NCBI GenBank assembly: GCA_003229935.1
Contig: QIGD01000033.1
Location: 1-10,024 of the forward strand
DNA length: 10,024 bases
Reading direction: 5' to 3'
DNA from: Methanobacteriota archaeon
GTDB taxonomy: Archaea; Hydrothermarchaeota; Hydrothermarchaeia; Hydrothermarchaeales; BMS3B
The number at the start of each line of letters is the position of its first letter. The stretch's first letter is position 1. The notes below the pieces were generated by a model, which did no database searches, was not told the DNA's origin, and worked only from the letters and a program-made list of their open reading frames with translations. Shown piece by piece: positions 1 to 5,834 of this stretch. Position numbers and translations under genes: made by a program.

Positions 1-70
1 TGTCCAGTGCCTTTTTGCTTAGATAGCAGAATGGGCAGGAGTAATCCGAAAAAACGATAACTTTATTCAT
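1..70 (-). CDS. DsbA/FrnE-like thiol oxidoreductase, N-terminal fragment
   Basis: Only the first 23 codons are inside the window. They read MNKVIVFSDYSCPFC followed by YLSKKALD: a beta strand, then a CPFC dithiol motif at residues 12 to 15, then the start of a helix. This is the thioredoxin-fold pattern of the DsbA/FrnE (2-hydroxychromene isomerase-like) family, in which a CPxC centre handles thiol-disulfide exchange. There is no signal peptide, so a cytoplasmic role is likely. The ATG overlaps the stop codon of the upstream TusA-like gene (ATGA), which implies co-transcription and translational coupling. The pairing with a sulfur carrier suggests a sulfur or redox-handling operon; that is inference. 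The family call rests on a short segment. Confidence 0.7.
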   Translation of the reverse strand, partial: MNKVIVFSDYSCPFCYLSKKALD

Positions 71-297
71 AGATACACTCTTGTCTTAATCAGATAAATA
101 AACTTACTGCCCTCTTCATCCATACCTAAAAGCTCATTTCCACTATGCTTAACCCACGCTAAAATATCTTTTTTTGAACCTTTGTCTGTTGCTATTACCT
201 TGAGCACTTTTCCATGTTCAAGTTTTTTCATACCCTGTTTTGTTTTCAATATAGGCATAGGACACACAATACCACTAGTATCAAGTACTTTATCAAC
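67..297 (-). CDS. TusA/SirA-family sulfur carrier protein, start codon unclear
   Basis: The protein has the family signature CPMP (cysteine followed by the P-x-P turn), preceded in frame by DKVLDTSGIV and followed by the ILKTKQGMKKL helix. The remainder matches the small beta-alpha-beta-alpha-beta-beta fold of about 75 residues. In characterised members the CPxP cysteine carries a persulfide that is passed to tRNA thiolation, molybdopterin or other sulfur pathways. The beta strand before the CPMP motif is essential to the fold, so initiating at the GTG right before the cysteine (265-267) is unlikely. However, there is no ATG, GTG or TTG in frame at the N-terminus. An ATG at 297-299 with a GGTG ribosome binding site lies one base out of frame. 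One missing G (ATG then GTT GAT AAA) would restore a normal MVDKVLDTSG start, so the gene may be broken or carry a sequencing error. It is coupled to the downstream DsbA-like gene by ATGA. Confidence 0.75.
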   Translation of the reverse strand, partial: VDKVLDTSGIVCPMPILKTKQGMKKLEHGKVLKVIATDKGSKKDILAWVKHSGNELLGMDEEGSKFIYLIKTRVYL

Positions 298-309
298 ATC
301 TTCACCACG

Positions 310-333
310 TATAGAACGAACATTCGTTCTATA
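310..333. promoter_or_regulatory. Perfect 24-bp palindrome, probable TetR-family operator
   Basis: The arms TATAGAACGAA and TTCGTTCTATA are exact reverse complements of 11 bp separated by a 2-base CA. The GAACGAA/TTCGTTC core is typical of operators bound by TetR-family homodimers. It lies between the 3' end of the tetR-like pseudogene and the tusA-like gene, about where transcription from the upstream TATA-like box would start, so a bound dimer would block initiation. That this repressor bound it is inferred from adjacency. Confidence 0.75.
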
Positions 334-340
334 GTATTGT

Positions 341-350
341 AATATTTAAA
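341..350 (-). promoter_or_regulatory. Archaeal TATA-like box for the tusA-dsbA-like operon
   Basis: The minus strand reads TTTAAATATT here. A start site about 25 nt downstream would fall near position 320, in the middle of the palindrome at 310-333, and about 20 nt before the ATG at 299. The spacing fits an archaeal promoter with an operator over the start site. No experimental support. Confidence 0.5.
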
Positions 351-374
351 TAACTTGTTAAAAGAAACTTGAAA

Positions 375-938
375 CTATCTTCTTAGCGCCCTCCAGCAGG
401 AATCAAGAGTTTCACCGACATGATTGAAAAGACTATCCTGAATAACACCATCCAACTTCAGAGTTATAAGCCTGATTGGAAGCCCCATTAAAATTGCGGT
501 TGCCAGCAGTGGGTCTATATCCTTTATTTCTCCCTTTATAATGTCATCCGCTACTATCGTCATAATATATTCGAAAGGTTCAGAGGAACATATGGTGCGG
601 TTGTTTCTCATGATTTCTCTGTGCTTCACATACAGGGCATATTCCATAATATCTGGAAACTCATCGATAAGTCTGTAAAATACTTCAATAATCCTCATGA
701 ATCTCTCTTTAGCATATTTCTCATCGACAAGTGCCTCTTTCAGGTTTCTCATGAGAAACTGTAAAGTATCGTTATAGTGGTACTCTGTAATATCTTATTT
801 TCAATCAAAATAGTGATATATTGCCCCTATGCTCAGTCCAGCCTCCCGTGAGATGTTCTGAATGGAAGTGTTAAAATACCCCTCTCTGGTAAAAAGTCTC
901 CGGGCGATTTTAATTATTTTACTTTGAGCTTAAAGCAT
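375..938 (-). pseudogene. TetR-family transcriptional repressor with three nonsense codons
   Basis: A single reading frame of 188 codons gives a complete TetR protein. An N-terminal helix-turn-helix domain includes IARRLFTREGYFNTS, QNISREAGLSIGAIYHYFD and is followed by an all-helical ligand domain ending in CWRALRR. Three in-frame stops interrupt it: TAA at 930-932 (codon 3), TGA at 801-803 and TAA at 795-797. The last two fall exactly at the conserved YFDSKE motif that closes the DNA-binding domain (read here as YHYFD, stop, K, stop, DI). Each is one base change from a sensible codon (AAA, TCA, GAA). The domain boundaries, length and frame are otherwise intact, so inactivation looks recent. 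The part from the internal ATG at 750-752 is open for 125 codons but lacks the DNA-binding domain. Family identity is secure; loss of function is inferred from the stops. Confidence 0.88.
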
Positions 939-961
939 TTCTCAAAATTTAGTTCTTTTTC

Positions 962-969
962 AATATAAA
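962..969 (-). promoter_or_regulatory. TATA-like box for the tetR-like gene
   Basis: The minus strand reads TTTATATT, centred about 28 nt before the ATG at 936-938. At that spacing transcription would begin at or near the start codon, giving a leaderless mRNA, which is common in archaea. This explains the absence of a ribosome binding site before that ATG. Confidence 0.4.
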
Positions 970-1293
970 TCTCTTGTTTTATATTTGATACCTTTTTTCT
1001 GATGAATATATACTTCTTATATAAATATAATAGCAATTATTACATATGATGTTATTATTGATTATTTATATGGTGTTAAAAGTGATTAAATATATATTTG
1101 ATAGGATAATTTATATACAGATGCAATTGGAAGATTCTTCTAGACATATAGTCGCTATTGTGTTAAATCTTGACAGACAAGGAACTCAGATATATCGAAA
1201 AAAGTTTGGCAGAAAGCTTATCTTTTCACTTCATCACTTGAGAAAGTAATGGAAGTATATAACCCCCTGAGTTTTATAGGGGATTTATGAAAA
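970..1293. other. AT-rich intergenic stretch, no supported gene
   Basis: This stretch is very AT-rich. The only open frame of note is plus strand 1046-1249. Its later part, from an internal ATG near 1121, reads QLEDSSRHIVAIVLNLDRQG; the HIVAI-x-LNLD pattern faintly recalls the first strand of a DDE or IS110-type transposase, but it is too short and featureless to call. A weak 5-bp hairpin (CCCCT 1264-1268, AGGGG 1278-1282) lies near the right edge. I see no RNA gene or conserved motif beyond this. Confidence 0.35.
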
Positions 1294-1303
1294 CTTTTAT
1301 ATG
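1294..1303 (+). promoter_or_regulatory. Plus-strand archaeal TATA box
   Basis: The sequence CTTTTATATG preceded by the purine-rich tGAAAA resembles a BRE plus TATA pair. A start about 25 nt downstream (near 1325) would send transcription into the structured HEARO-like element that begins near 1349. The right edge of the box is inside the inverted repeat at 1299-1326. Confidence 0.45.
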
Positions 1304-1326
1304 TTAATGTATGAAAATTAACATAT
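1299..1326. repeat. 10-bp perfect inverted repeat overlapping a promoter
   Basis: Arms ATATGTTAAT (1299-1308) and ATTAACATAT (1317-1326) are exact reverse complements separated by 8 nt. The left arm covers the end of the TATA-like box at 1294-1303 and the right arm the predicted start site. It could be an operator or the stem of an element end; AT-richness makes chance occurrence less improbable than usual. Confidence 0.55.
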
Positions 1327-1348
1327 GGGAATTGCTTATATTCAAATC

Positions 1349-1461
1349 GACGGTGAACGTCAATCACAACCTATTAAAATGGGTAGCATGCCTTGTGAGA
1401 GACAGGGATGAACTATTGTCTTTTTTTAGATATGACAAGAGAGAAAGGCTTCATTTCTCTC
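1349..1461 (+). ncRNA. HEARO/omega-RNA-like element, 5' half only
   Basis: The segment from TCAATCAC (1360-1367) through GTGAGAGACAGGG (1395-1407) aligns with 9040-9087, which lies directly upstream of the iscB remnant, at roughly 40 identities over 49 columns with two single-base gaps. The shared features are TCAATCAC, a small hairpin closed over an AAAA loop (ACCTAT/ATGGGT here), and a second stem capped by GTGA. Two further hairpins follow that the right copy does not share: TTGTC/GACAA (1416-1420, 1434-1438) and an 8-bp stem GAGAGAAA/TTTCTCTC (1439-1446, 1454-1461). HEARO RNAs are the guide RNAs (omega RNA) of IscB nucleases. No iscB reading frame follows; the tRNA begins 54 nt later. It is either a truncated relic or a stand-alone derivative. 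The exact ends are uncertain. Confidence 0.5.
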
Positions 1462-1480
1462 ATATTAGTTCCAACTCTGG

Positions 1481-1491
1481 CGTAAATAATC
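1481..1491 (+). promoter_or_regulatory. Possible TATA-like box for tRNA-Leu
   Basis: GTAAATAAT lies about 27 nt before the first base of the mature tRNA, the usual position of box A in archaeal tRNA promoters. The match to TTTATATA is imperfect and other AT-rich candidates exist nearby. Confidence 0.3.
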
Positions 1492-1515
1492 CTTTAACCT
1501 CCCAAGCATAAGCGA

Positions 1516-1599
1516 GCGGGGGTACCCGAGCGGCCAAAGGGGGCAGACTTAAGATCTGCTGGCTAAGTGCCTACGTGGGTTCGAATCCCATCCCCCGCA
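1516..1599 (+). tRNA. tRNA-Leu (anticodon UAA)
   Basis: The acceptor stem GCGGGGG (1516-1522) pairs with CCCCCGC (1592-1598), followed by discriminator A at 1599. The anticodon stem GCAGA/TCTGC (1543-1547, 1555-1559) closes the loop CTTAAGA, putting TAA at 1550-1552, which reads UUA leucine codons. A long class II variable arm (TGGC-TAAGT-GCC region) and the T arm with GGTTCGAATCC are present. No CCA is encoded, as in most archaeal tRNAs. No intron is visible. It is convergent with the uspA-like gene, with 16 nt between them. Confidence 0.97.
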
Positions 1600-1615
1600 T
1601 ATTTAAAAGAGGGGT

Positions 1616-2035
1616 TTATTTCACAACCAGAACAGAACAGCTTGCATAGTCAACTACAGGGTCTCCTGTACCTCCCAGGAATCTCCTCTTAAGGGGGTGC
1701 TCTGTGTTTACACCAAGAACTATCAGGTCTGCATTAATCTCGTTTGCCTTTTTCACTATTTTTTCAGTAGGTTTTCCAAATTCAAAGTAAGTCACTGGTT
1801 TTATTCCGCTTTTTTCAGCTATTTCACTGGCATACTTTAAAAACCGTGAATAATATTTCTCCGCCTTTTCTTTCTCTTCATTATAACCATTTCTTACTTC
1901 GGCAAATTCGGGAATCAGGGCAACTGTTATAATACAAAGCATAGAGTTATGCTGCTTTGCCAGCTCTATGGCTGTTTTCAGTGCTTTGTATGACCCATCC
2001 GAGCCATCAAATGCCAGAAGAATCTTAGTGAACAT
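1616..2035 (-). CDS. Universal stress protein A (UspA) family protein
   Basis: A 139-residue single-domain Usp. It has the N-terminal strand and nucleotide-binding loop KILLAFDGSDGS (residues 4 to 15), the NADLIVLGVN strand (101-110) and the C-terminal ASCSVLVV strand (131-138). The usual ATP-site pattern G-2x-G-9x-G-(S/T) is altered: the segment LGVNTEHPLKRRFLGGTG has Thr for the second Gly and Gly where Ser/Thr is expected, so ATP binding is uncertain. I chose ATG 2033-2035 rather than the upstream ATG at 2056 because AGGAGG lies 8 nt before it and the protein then starts at the conserved strand. The start overlaps the 3' end of the hyfB-like gene by 11 bp, so this is the last gene of the Ehr operon. 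Its role may be to sense energy or stress state for the complex; this is inference. Confidence 0.93.
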   Translation of the reverse strand: MFTKILLAFDGSDGSYKALKTAIELAKQHNSMLCIITVALIPEFAEVRNGYNEEKEKAEKYYSRFLKYASEIAEKSGIKPVTYFEFGKPTEKIVKKANEINADLIVLGVNTEHPLKRRFLGGTGDPVVDYASCSVLVVK

Positions 2036-3848
2036 ATGGAAAGCCTCCTGTAACATATAATATTGTGAGAAACATTGCAGTGACTATATACAAAATATAT
2101 ACTCCTATGTTTCCGTTCATAAGATACAATCTAAATATGTTGGAGGCATATCTTACGCTCTTTGCTGTTACCACATATCCCTTTTCAAATATATCACCCC
2201 ATATAACTCTGCATCCTTCCTCCTTTGTCCTGTAGAATCCCTTCAGTGTATACCTCAGGATCATTGAATAGGATAGTGAATTATAGTTGCCGCCTTCTCC
2301 ACCACCTGCCCAAGCTTCAGTATACCTTATCTTTCTCTTTGAAATCCCATATATCAAGGAGACGAGAACAATAAGGAAGACAAAAACGAAGGTCGGAGAC
2401 ATTCCTCCAAACTTTTCTCCTGATAGAATCAAGAAACCCTTTGGAATTGCCAGAGCGCCTCCAATTAAATTAACTGCCGGGTTAACACCAGTTAAACTGT
2501 AAACTGGCTGTGAAACAAAATCTATCAGACTCTGTGGAAATAGAGAAATTATAAGGATTACTGAGAGAAGGATTAGCATTCCGGCATCTACCATGCTTAT
2601 TTTCCTTCCGGTTGACCTTTTAAAACCGTAAGAAATCATCTTAGTCATTGAAATTGTTGCAATTCCTGCAGCCAGAGCTACTACAGCACCTACAGATACT
2701 ATAAGTATTTTATATTTAACGGATGGAATCTCAAAAGACTGGAAAAGAGCTTCGAGAGCCATCCATTCAGCTATAAATCCTGGCAGAGGAGGAATTGCTG
2801 CAAGTGATAAAGCTGCAATATAGCCTGAAGTAATACTTATATTGCTTAATTTTACATCTTTAAGCTCATTAATATTTGGAGAGAACTGTTCAATCATACC
2901 TGCTGTGAAGAAGAGCAGGGCTTTGGATATACTATGGAAAAATGCATAAAACAGAACGGTAAGCATTGTGAAGGCAGAAAGGACAGAGTTATGGTGGTAT
3001 ACAGCGATTATGTAAGCACCAAGTAAAACAAATATAATACCATCATTTTCAATTGTACTGTAAGCTGGAAGTTCCTTTACCTTTTCGGAAGTTGCAGCGT
3101 GAAGTGAGCCAATTGCAGCAGTAATCCCTCCAAGGATGAGCATAACAGCAGAGACCCAGATTGATGGCACCTGTATGCTGAGCATTCTGACTATACCATA
3201 AACACCCATAAGAGTAAGAACTGCACTTAACAATGCTGACATGTTTGAAGGCGCAGTTGAATGGGCTGGGGGTAACCAGATATGAAATGGAAATACAGCC
3301 ATTTTAACAGCAAAGCCGAAAAGAGCAAATAAAAATATTAGATTCCACATATTTGAGCCCTTCCAAGCAGCGAAAAAAATACTGTGAGTTGTTCCCAGTG
3401 CCAGTGCAAAGCTCAACATCAAAAGTATTGTGCTGAGCTCTCCAAAAGCAAGGAATACATATGCAGCTCTCATACTATCTTTTCTTGCCGATATTGCTAG
3501 AAAAGATGCTATAGTCATACCTTCCCATCCTATAAGGAATGAAAGGGCGTCTCTGCTTACAAGTATCAGAAGCATGGAAGCTATGGTTAATGCAAAGGTT
3601 GATGCAAGTCTCTTTCCATAATGGTCGTATCCTATGGAATATACACTTGCCGAGAGCCAGACTATTGAGGATAGAAGCAGGAAGTATGGAAGGAAGGCAT
3701 GGTCTGACAAACTTCCTGAAATTGCCAGATATATCAACCAAGCACTCCCAAATGCAGAGATAACATATGTAATTTTTTTAGATAAAACCGCAAATGCTGA
3801 AGCTGATATAAAAAGAATTATAATGTAATATAAGATATTCATCTCCAT
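2025..3848 (-). CDS. hyfB: HyfB/NuoL-like antiporter-type membrane subunit of an Ehr complex
   Basis: A 607-residue polytopic membrane protein of the proton-conducting family shared by complex I NuoL/M/N, Mrp antiporters and group 4 hydrogenases. Visible hallmarks are the TM5 glutamate in GWEGMTIASFL (Glu109), the TM7 lysine in FAVKMAVFPFHIWLPPAHS (Lys182), the broken-helix segment HIWLPPAHSTAP (189-200), the KELPAYSTIENDGIIF helix near residue 260, and HSISKALLFFTAG near 310. The C-terminal YTEAWAGGGEGG region, an amphipathic stretch and a final membrane helix resemble the HyfB tail. It should translocate H+ or Na+, driven by the redox module. The start at 3846-3848 has AGGAGG 8 nt upstream and lies 2 nt after the small-subunit stop. 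Placement at the end of the operon differs from hyf operons, where hyfB comes early. Confidence 0.9.
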   Translation of the reverse strand: MEMNILYYIIILFISASAFAVLSKKITYVISAFGSAWLIYLAISGSLSDHAFLPYFLLLSSIVWLSASVYSIGYDHYGKRLASTFALTIASMLLILVSRDALSFLIGWEGMTIASFLAISARKDSMRAAYVFLAFGELSTILLMLSFALALGTTHSIFFAAWKGSNMWNLIFLFALFGFAVKMAVFPFHIWLPPAHSTAPSNMSALLSAVLTLMGVYGIVRMLSIQVPSIWVSAVMLILGGITAAIGSLHAATSEKVKELPAYSTIENDGIIFVLLGAYIIAVYHHNSVLSAFTMLTVLFYAFFHSISKALLFFTAGMIEQFSPNINELKDVKLSNISITSGYIAALSLAAIPPLPGFIAEWMALEALFQSFEIPSVKYKILIVSVGAVVALAAGIATISMTKMISYGFKRSTGRKISMVDAGMLILLSVILIISLFPQSLIDFVSQPVYSLTGVNPAVNLIGGALAIPKGFLILSGEKFGGMSPTFVFVFLIVLVSLIYGISKRKIRYTEAWAGGGEGGNYNSLSYSMILRYTLKGFYRTKEEGCRVIWGDIFEKGYVVTAKSVRYASNIFRLYLMNGNIGVYILYIVTAMFLTILYVTGGFPYVH

Positions 3849-3850
3849 GC

Positions 3851-4489
3851 TTATCTCCTCCTGTATGTTTTAAGAAGACCATATAACAGTCCTATGGGTG
3901 AAGGAGGACAGCCAGATATTTTCGCGTCTACATTGATATATCTATCCACTCCTTCATTACCAAAAATTCCGCCACTTGTAGCACAGCTGCCGGCAGCAAC
4001 AACAATCTTCGGCTCTGGCATTGCCTCATATGCTTTCAGCATTGGCTCCACCATTCTGTCGGTGACCTTGCCTATAACAAACATTATATCTGCATGCCTC
4101 GGTGTTGGTGTGAAGAAGAACCCAAGTCTATGTAAATCATAGTAAGGGTTGGTAAGCATATCAAGTTCTCTATTACAGGCATTACATGAGCCAGCATCTA
4201 CAAGGAATATGTGAACGGAGCCAGAGAATGGCAGCTTTCTATTTACTTCTGCAATTTCTACATTTCCTGTCATTTCAAAGCCATAATCTTCACATCTCTG
4301 GCAGAATATACATTTATAAAAGTCGAGAGCTTCACTGATAGCATCTGTTGGACAAACACCCCTTGCAGCTTTGATATCTCCATGCCTATGAACAGGTACG
4401 CCTATTTCTGGAACTTCATCCTTTGTTGGTTTTTCATCAGGATATTTTGTTGTAATTATTCCTTTGCGCAGTCCTTTTATAACCCACAT
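3851..4489 (-). CDS. Ehr small iron-sulfur subunit: HyfH-like ferredoxin domain fused to HyfI/NuoB domain
   Basis: 212 residues in two parts. Residues 1 to 85 resemble HycF/HyfH: the opening VIKGLRKGIITTKYP, then GVCPTDAI (Cys46) and YKCIFCQRCE (Cys60, Cys63, Cys66). In a two-cluster ferredoxin fold exactly these four cysteines ligate cluster II; the ligands for cluster I (first CxxCxxC and the second CP) are gone. Residues 90 to 212 are a NuoB/HycG domain with the proximal [4Fe-4S] ligands in GSCNAC (Cys102, Cys105), AAGSCATSGG (Cys169) and SGCPPSP (Cys194). It should pass electrons between an unknown donor and the large-subunit site at the membrane interface. I start at ATG 4487-4489, not 4525, because GGTGAT lies 4 nt ahead and the HycF-like sequence begins there. 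It begins 4 nt after the large-subunit stop. Confidence 0.9.
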   Translation of the reverse strand: MWVIKGLRKGIITTKYPDEKPTKDEVPEIGVPVHRHGDIKAARGVCPTDAISEALDFYKCIFCQRCEDYGFEMTGNVEIAEVNRKLPFSGSVHIFLVDAGSCNACNRELDMLTNPYYDLHRLGFFFTPTPRHADIMFVIGKVTDRMVEPMLKAYEAMPEPKIVVAAGSCATSGGIFGNEGVDRYINVDAKISGCPPSPIGLLYGLLKTYRRR

Positions 4490-4493
4490 GATA

Positions 4494-5834
4494 TCACCTG
4501 TCCGAATCAGCAAAGCTGAGACCAAAGCTCTCTATACCAAAAGAAAAATCTGTGAAGATATTTCCTTCAATCGCAACAGCAAAAGCTGGATAGTTTATTG
4601 TAGATGGGGGTCTTATTCCAGCCCATTTTATTATTCCATTTTCAACTTCAAGTGCAGTCAGAATATCACCTGGAGGAGCCTCTGACCTTCCGTATAGAAA
4701 TCCACTGGCGTCAACATCTGTTTTCAGCTCTGTTTGTGGTAGATTTTCTGCAAAGAATTTGATTATCTCTACTGAATTTCTTATCTCTGTTATCCTTACC
4801 ATCATCCTTGAAAGAGCATCGCCATATTCTTCAACTGCAACTCTGAAAGGTGTATCTGTATAAATACTATTAAAACTCCTGACATCTTTTCCTACTCCCG
4901 AAGCTCTCGCTGGTATTCCTATTGTATCCAGACGTATAATATCTTCTACATTCAAAATAGCTGTGTTATGAAGTCTGTCTATGAATATCGTTGATGTTAT
5001 GAGCAGTTCAACAAGCTTATCAAATTCTCTTTTAATGTCTATAATCCTACCTAGCAGGACTTTAGTGTTAATATCCTTTCTTACACCGCCGGGGATGTTA
5101 AGACCAAATAAGTAGCGGTGTCTGAAGAACTTTGCATTAAGCCTCAGGACATCTTCTTCCAGAGCGGAAAATTGAGATGCTGCAACACTTTGTGAGGCTG
5201 CCGTTGCCAGCCTCTGTATTGCATGGATATGATTGTATATTCTTTCAAGTTCGAGTGCTATTATTCTTATAGCCTCTGCTCTTTCTGGAATGTTCTCTTC
5301 AACTGCACTGCAAAATGCATTGGAATATGCAACTGAAAATGTGCCACACAGCCTTTCAATCAGAAGAAGAGCGTCTTTTACATTCATCCCACAGATTTTT
5401 TTCTCTATGGCTCTGTGTTTGTATCCCAGGTCAGGAGCAACATTTAGAATTCTCTCTCCATAACTGAGAATATGAAAAGCCCCGGATTCCCACAGTCCGG
5501 ATGATACTGGGCCATAATGAAGTTTAAAAACATCATCAGGACATTCTTTGCAGTAAGCATTGTAATTTCCTGACAGAGCATGAAGCACAGGTCTTATCTC
5601 ACCTATATTCGCTTCAGGAGGAAGAGCAAACTGACCACTCAGGCCAAGAGTCTGACTTGGAGTTCTATTTATATCAATATCTGGAGAACCTGTCATCACA
5701 AATTCTATAGAACCGCTGGTATAATCTGTCCATACATAGACCTCCTTATCTTTTTTAGGAAAACAGGCTGTAAGTGAGTACTTTTTATTTTTTGCATAGG
5801 AAAGCAGTTCAGATTCTGTTATTTCAATAATCAT
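4494..5834 (-). CDS. Ehr large subunit, NuoCD/HyfG-like, lacking the Ni-Fe cysteine ligands
   Basis: 446 residues. Residues 1 to 95 form a NuoC-like domain (with CKECPDD at 95-101), and the rest a NuoD/HycE large-subunit domain: HYGPVSSGLWESGAF (106-120), GYKHRAIEKK (137-146), ENIPERAEAIRIIALELERIYNH (180-202). The hydrogenase L1 motif CGxC is CGTF (Cys163 kept, Phe166 in place of Cys). The L2 motif, normally SFDPCxSCTxR, reads SFGLSFADSDR (436-446), with Ser440 and Asp443 replacing both cysteines. The protein also ends at Arg446, the residue after which maturation proteases cut real hydrogenases. It therefore cannot hold a conventional Ni-Fe centre and belongs with the energy-converting-hydrogenase-related (Ehr) proteins, whose substrate is unknown. 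The start 5832-5834 has GAGGTGAT just upstream and overlaps the hyfF stop as ATGA; an upstream ATG at 5858 is less likely. Confidence 0.92.
   Translation of the reverse strand: MIIEITESELLSYAKNKKYSLTACFPKKDKEVYVWTDYTSGSIEFVMTGSPDIDINRTPSQTLGLSGQFALPPEANIGEIRPVLHALSGNYNAYCKECPDDVFKLHYGPVSSGLWESGAFHILSYGERILNVAPDLGYKHRAIEKKICGMNVKDALLLIERLCGTFSVAYSNAFCSAVEENIPERAEAIRIIALELERIYNHIHAIQRLATAASQSVAASQFSALEEDVLRLNAKFFRHRYLFGLNIPGGVRKDINTKVLLGRIIDIKREFDKLVELLITSTIFIDRLHNTAILNVEDIIRLDTIGIPARASGVGKDVRSFNSIYTDTPFRVAVEEYGDALSRMMVRITEIRNSVEIIKFFAENLPQTELKTDVDASGFLYGRSEAPPGDILTALEVENGIIKWAGIRPPSTINYPAFAVAIEGNIFTDFSFGIESFGLSFADSDR

Noticed and set aside
795..803. Stop-codon recoding (selenocysteine or similar) in the tetR-like gene
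   Set aside because: TGA and TAA occur two codons apart with another TAA at codon 3; no single recoding scheme covers these, and the replaced residues are ordinary Ser, Glu and Lys positions.
1311..1511. Plus-strand open frame of 66 codons before the tRNA
   Set aside because: It overlaps several RNA stems shared with the HEARO copy; the peptide has no recognisable pattern, and the frame has no ribosome binding site.
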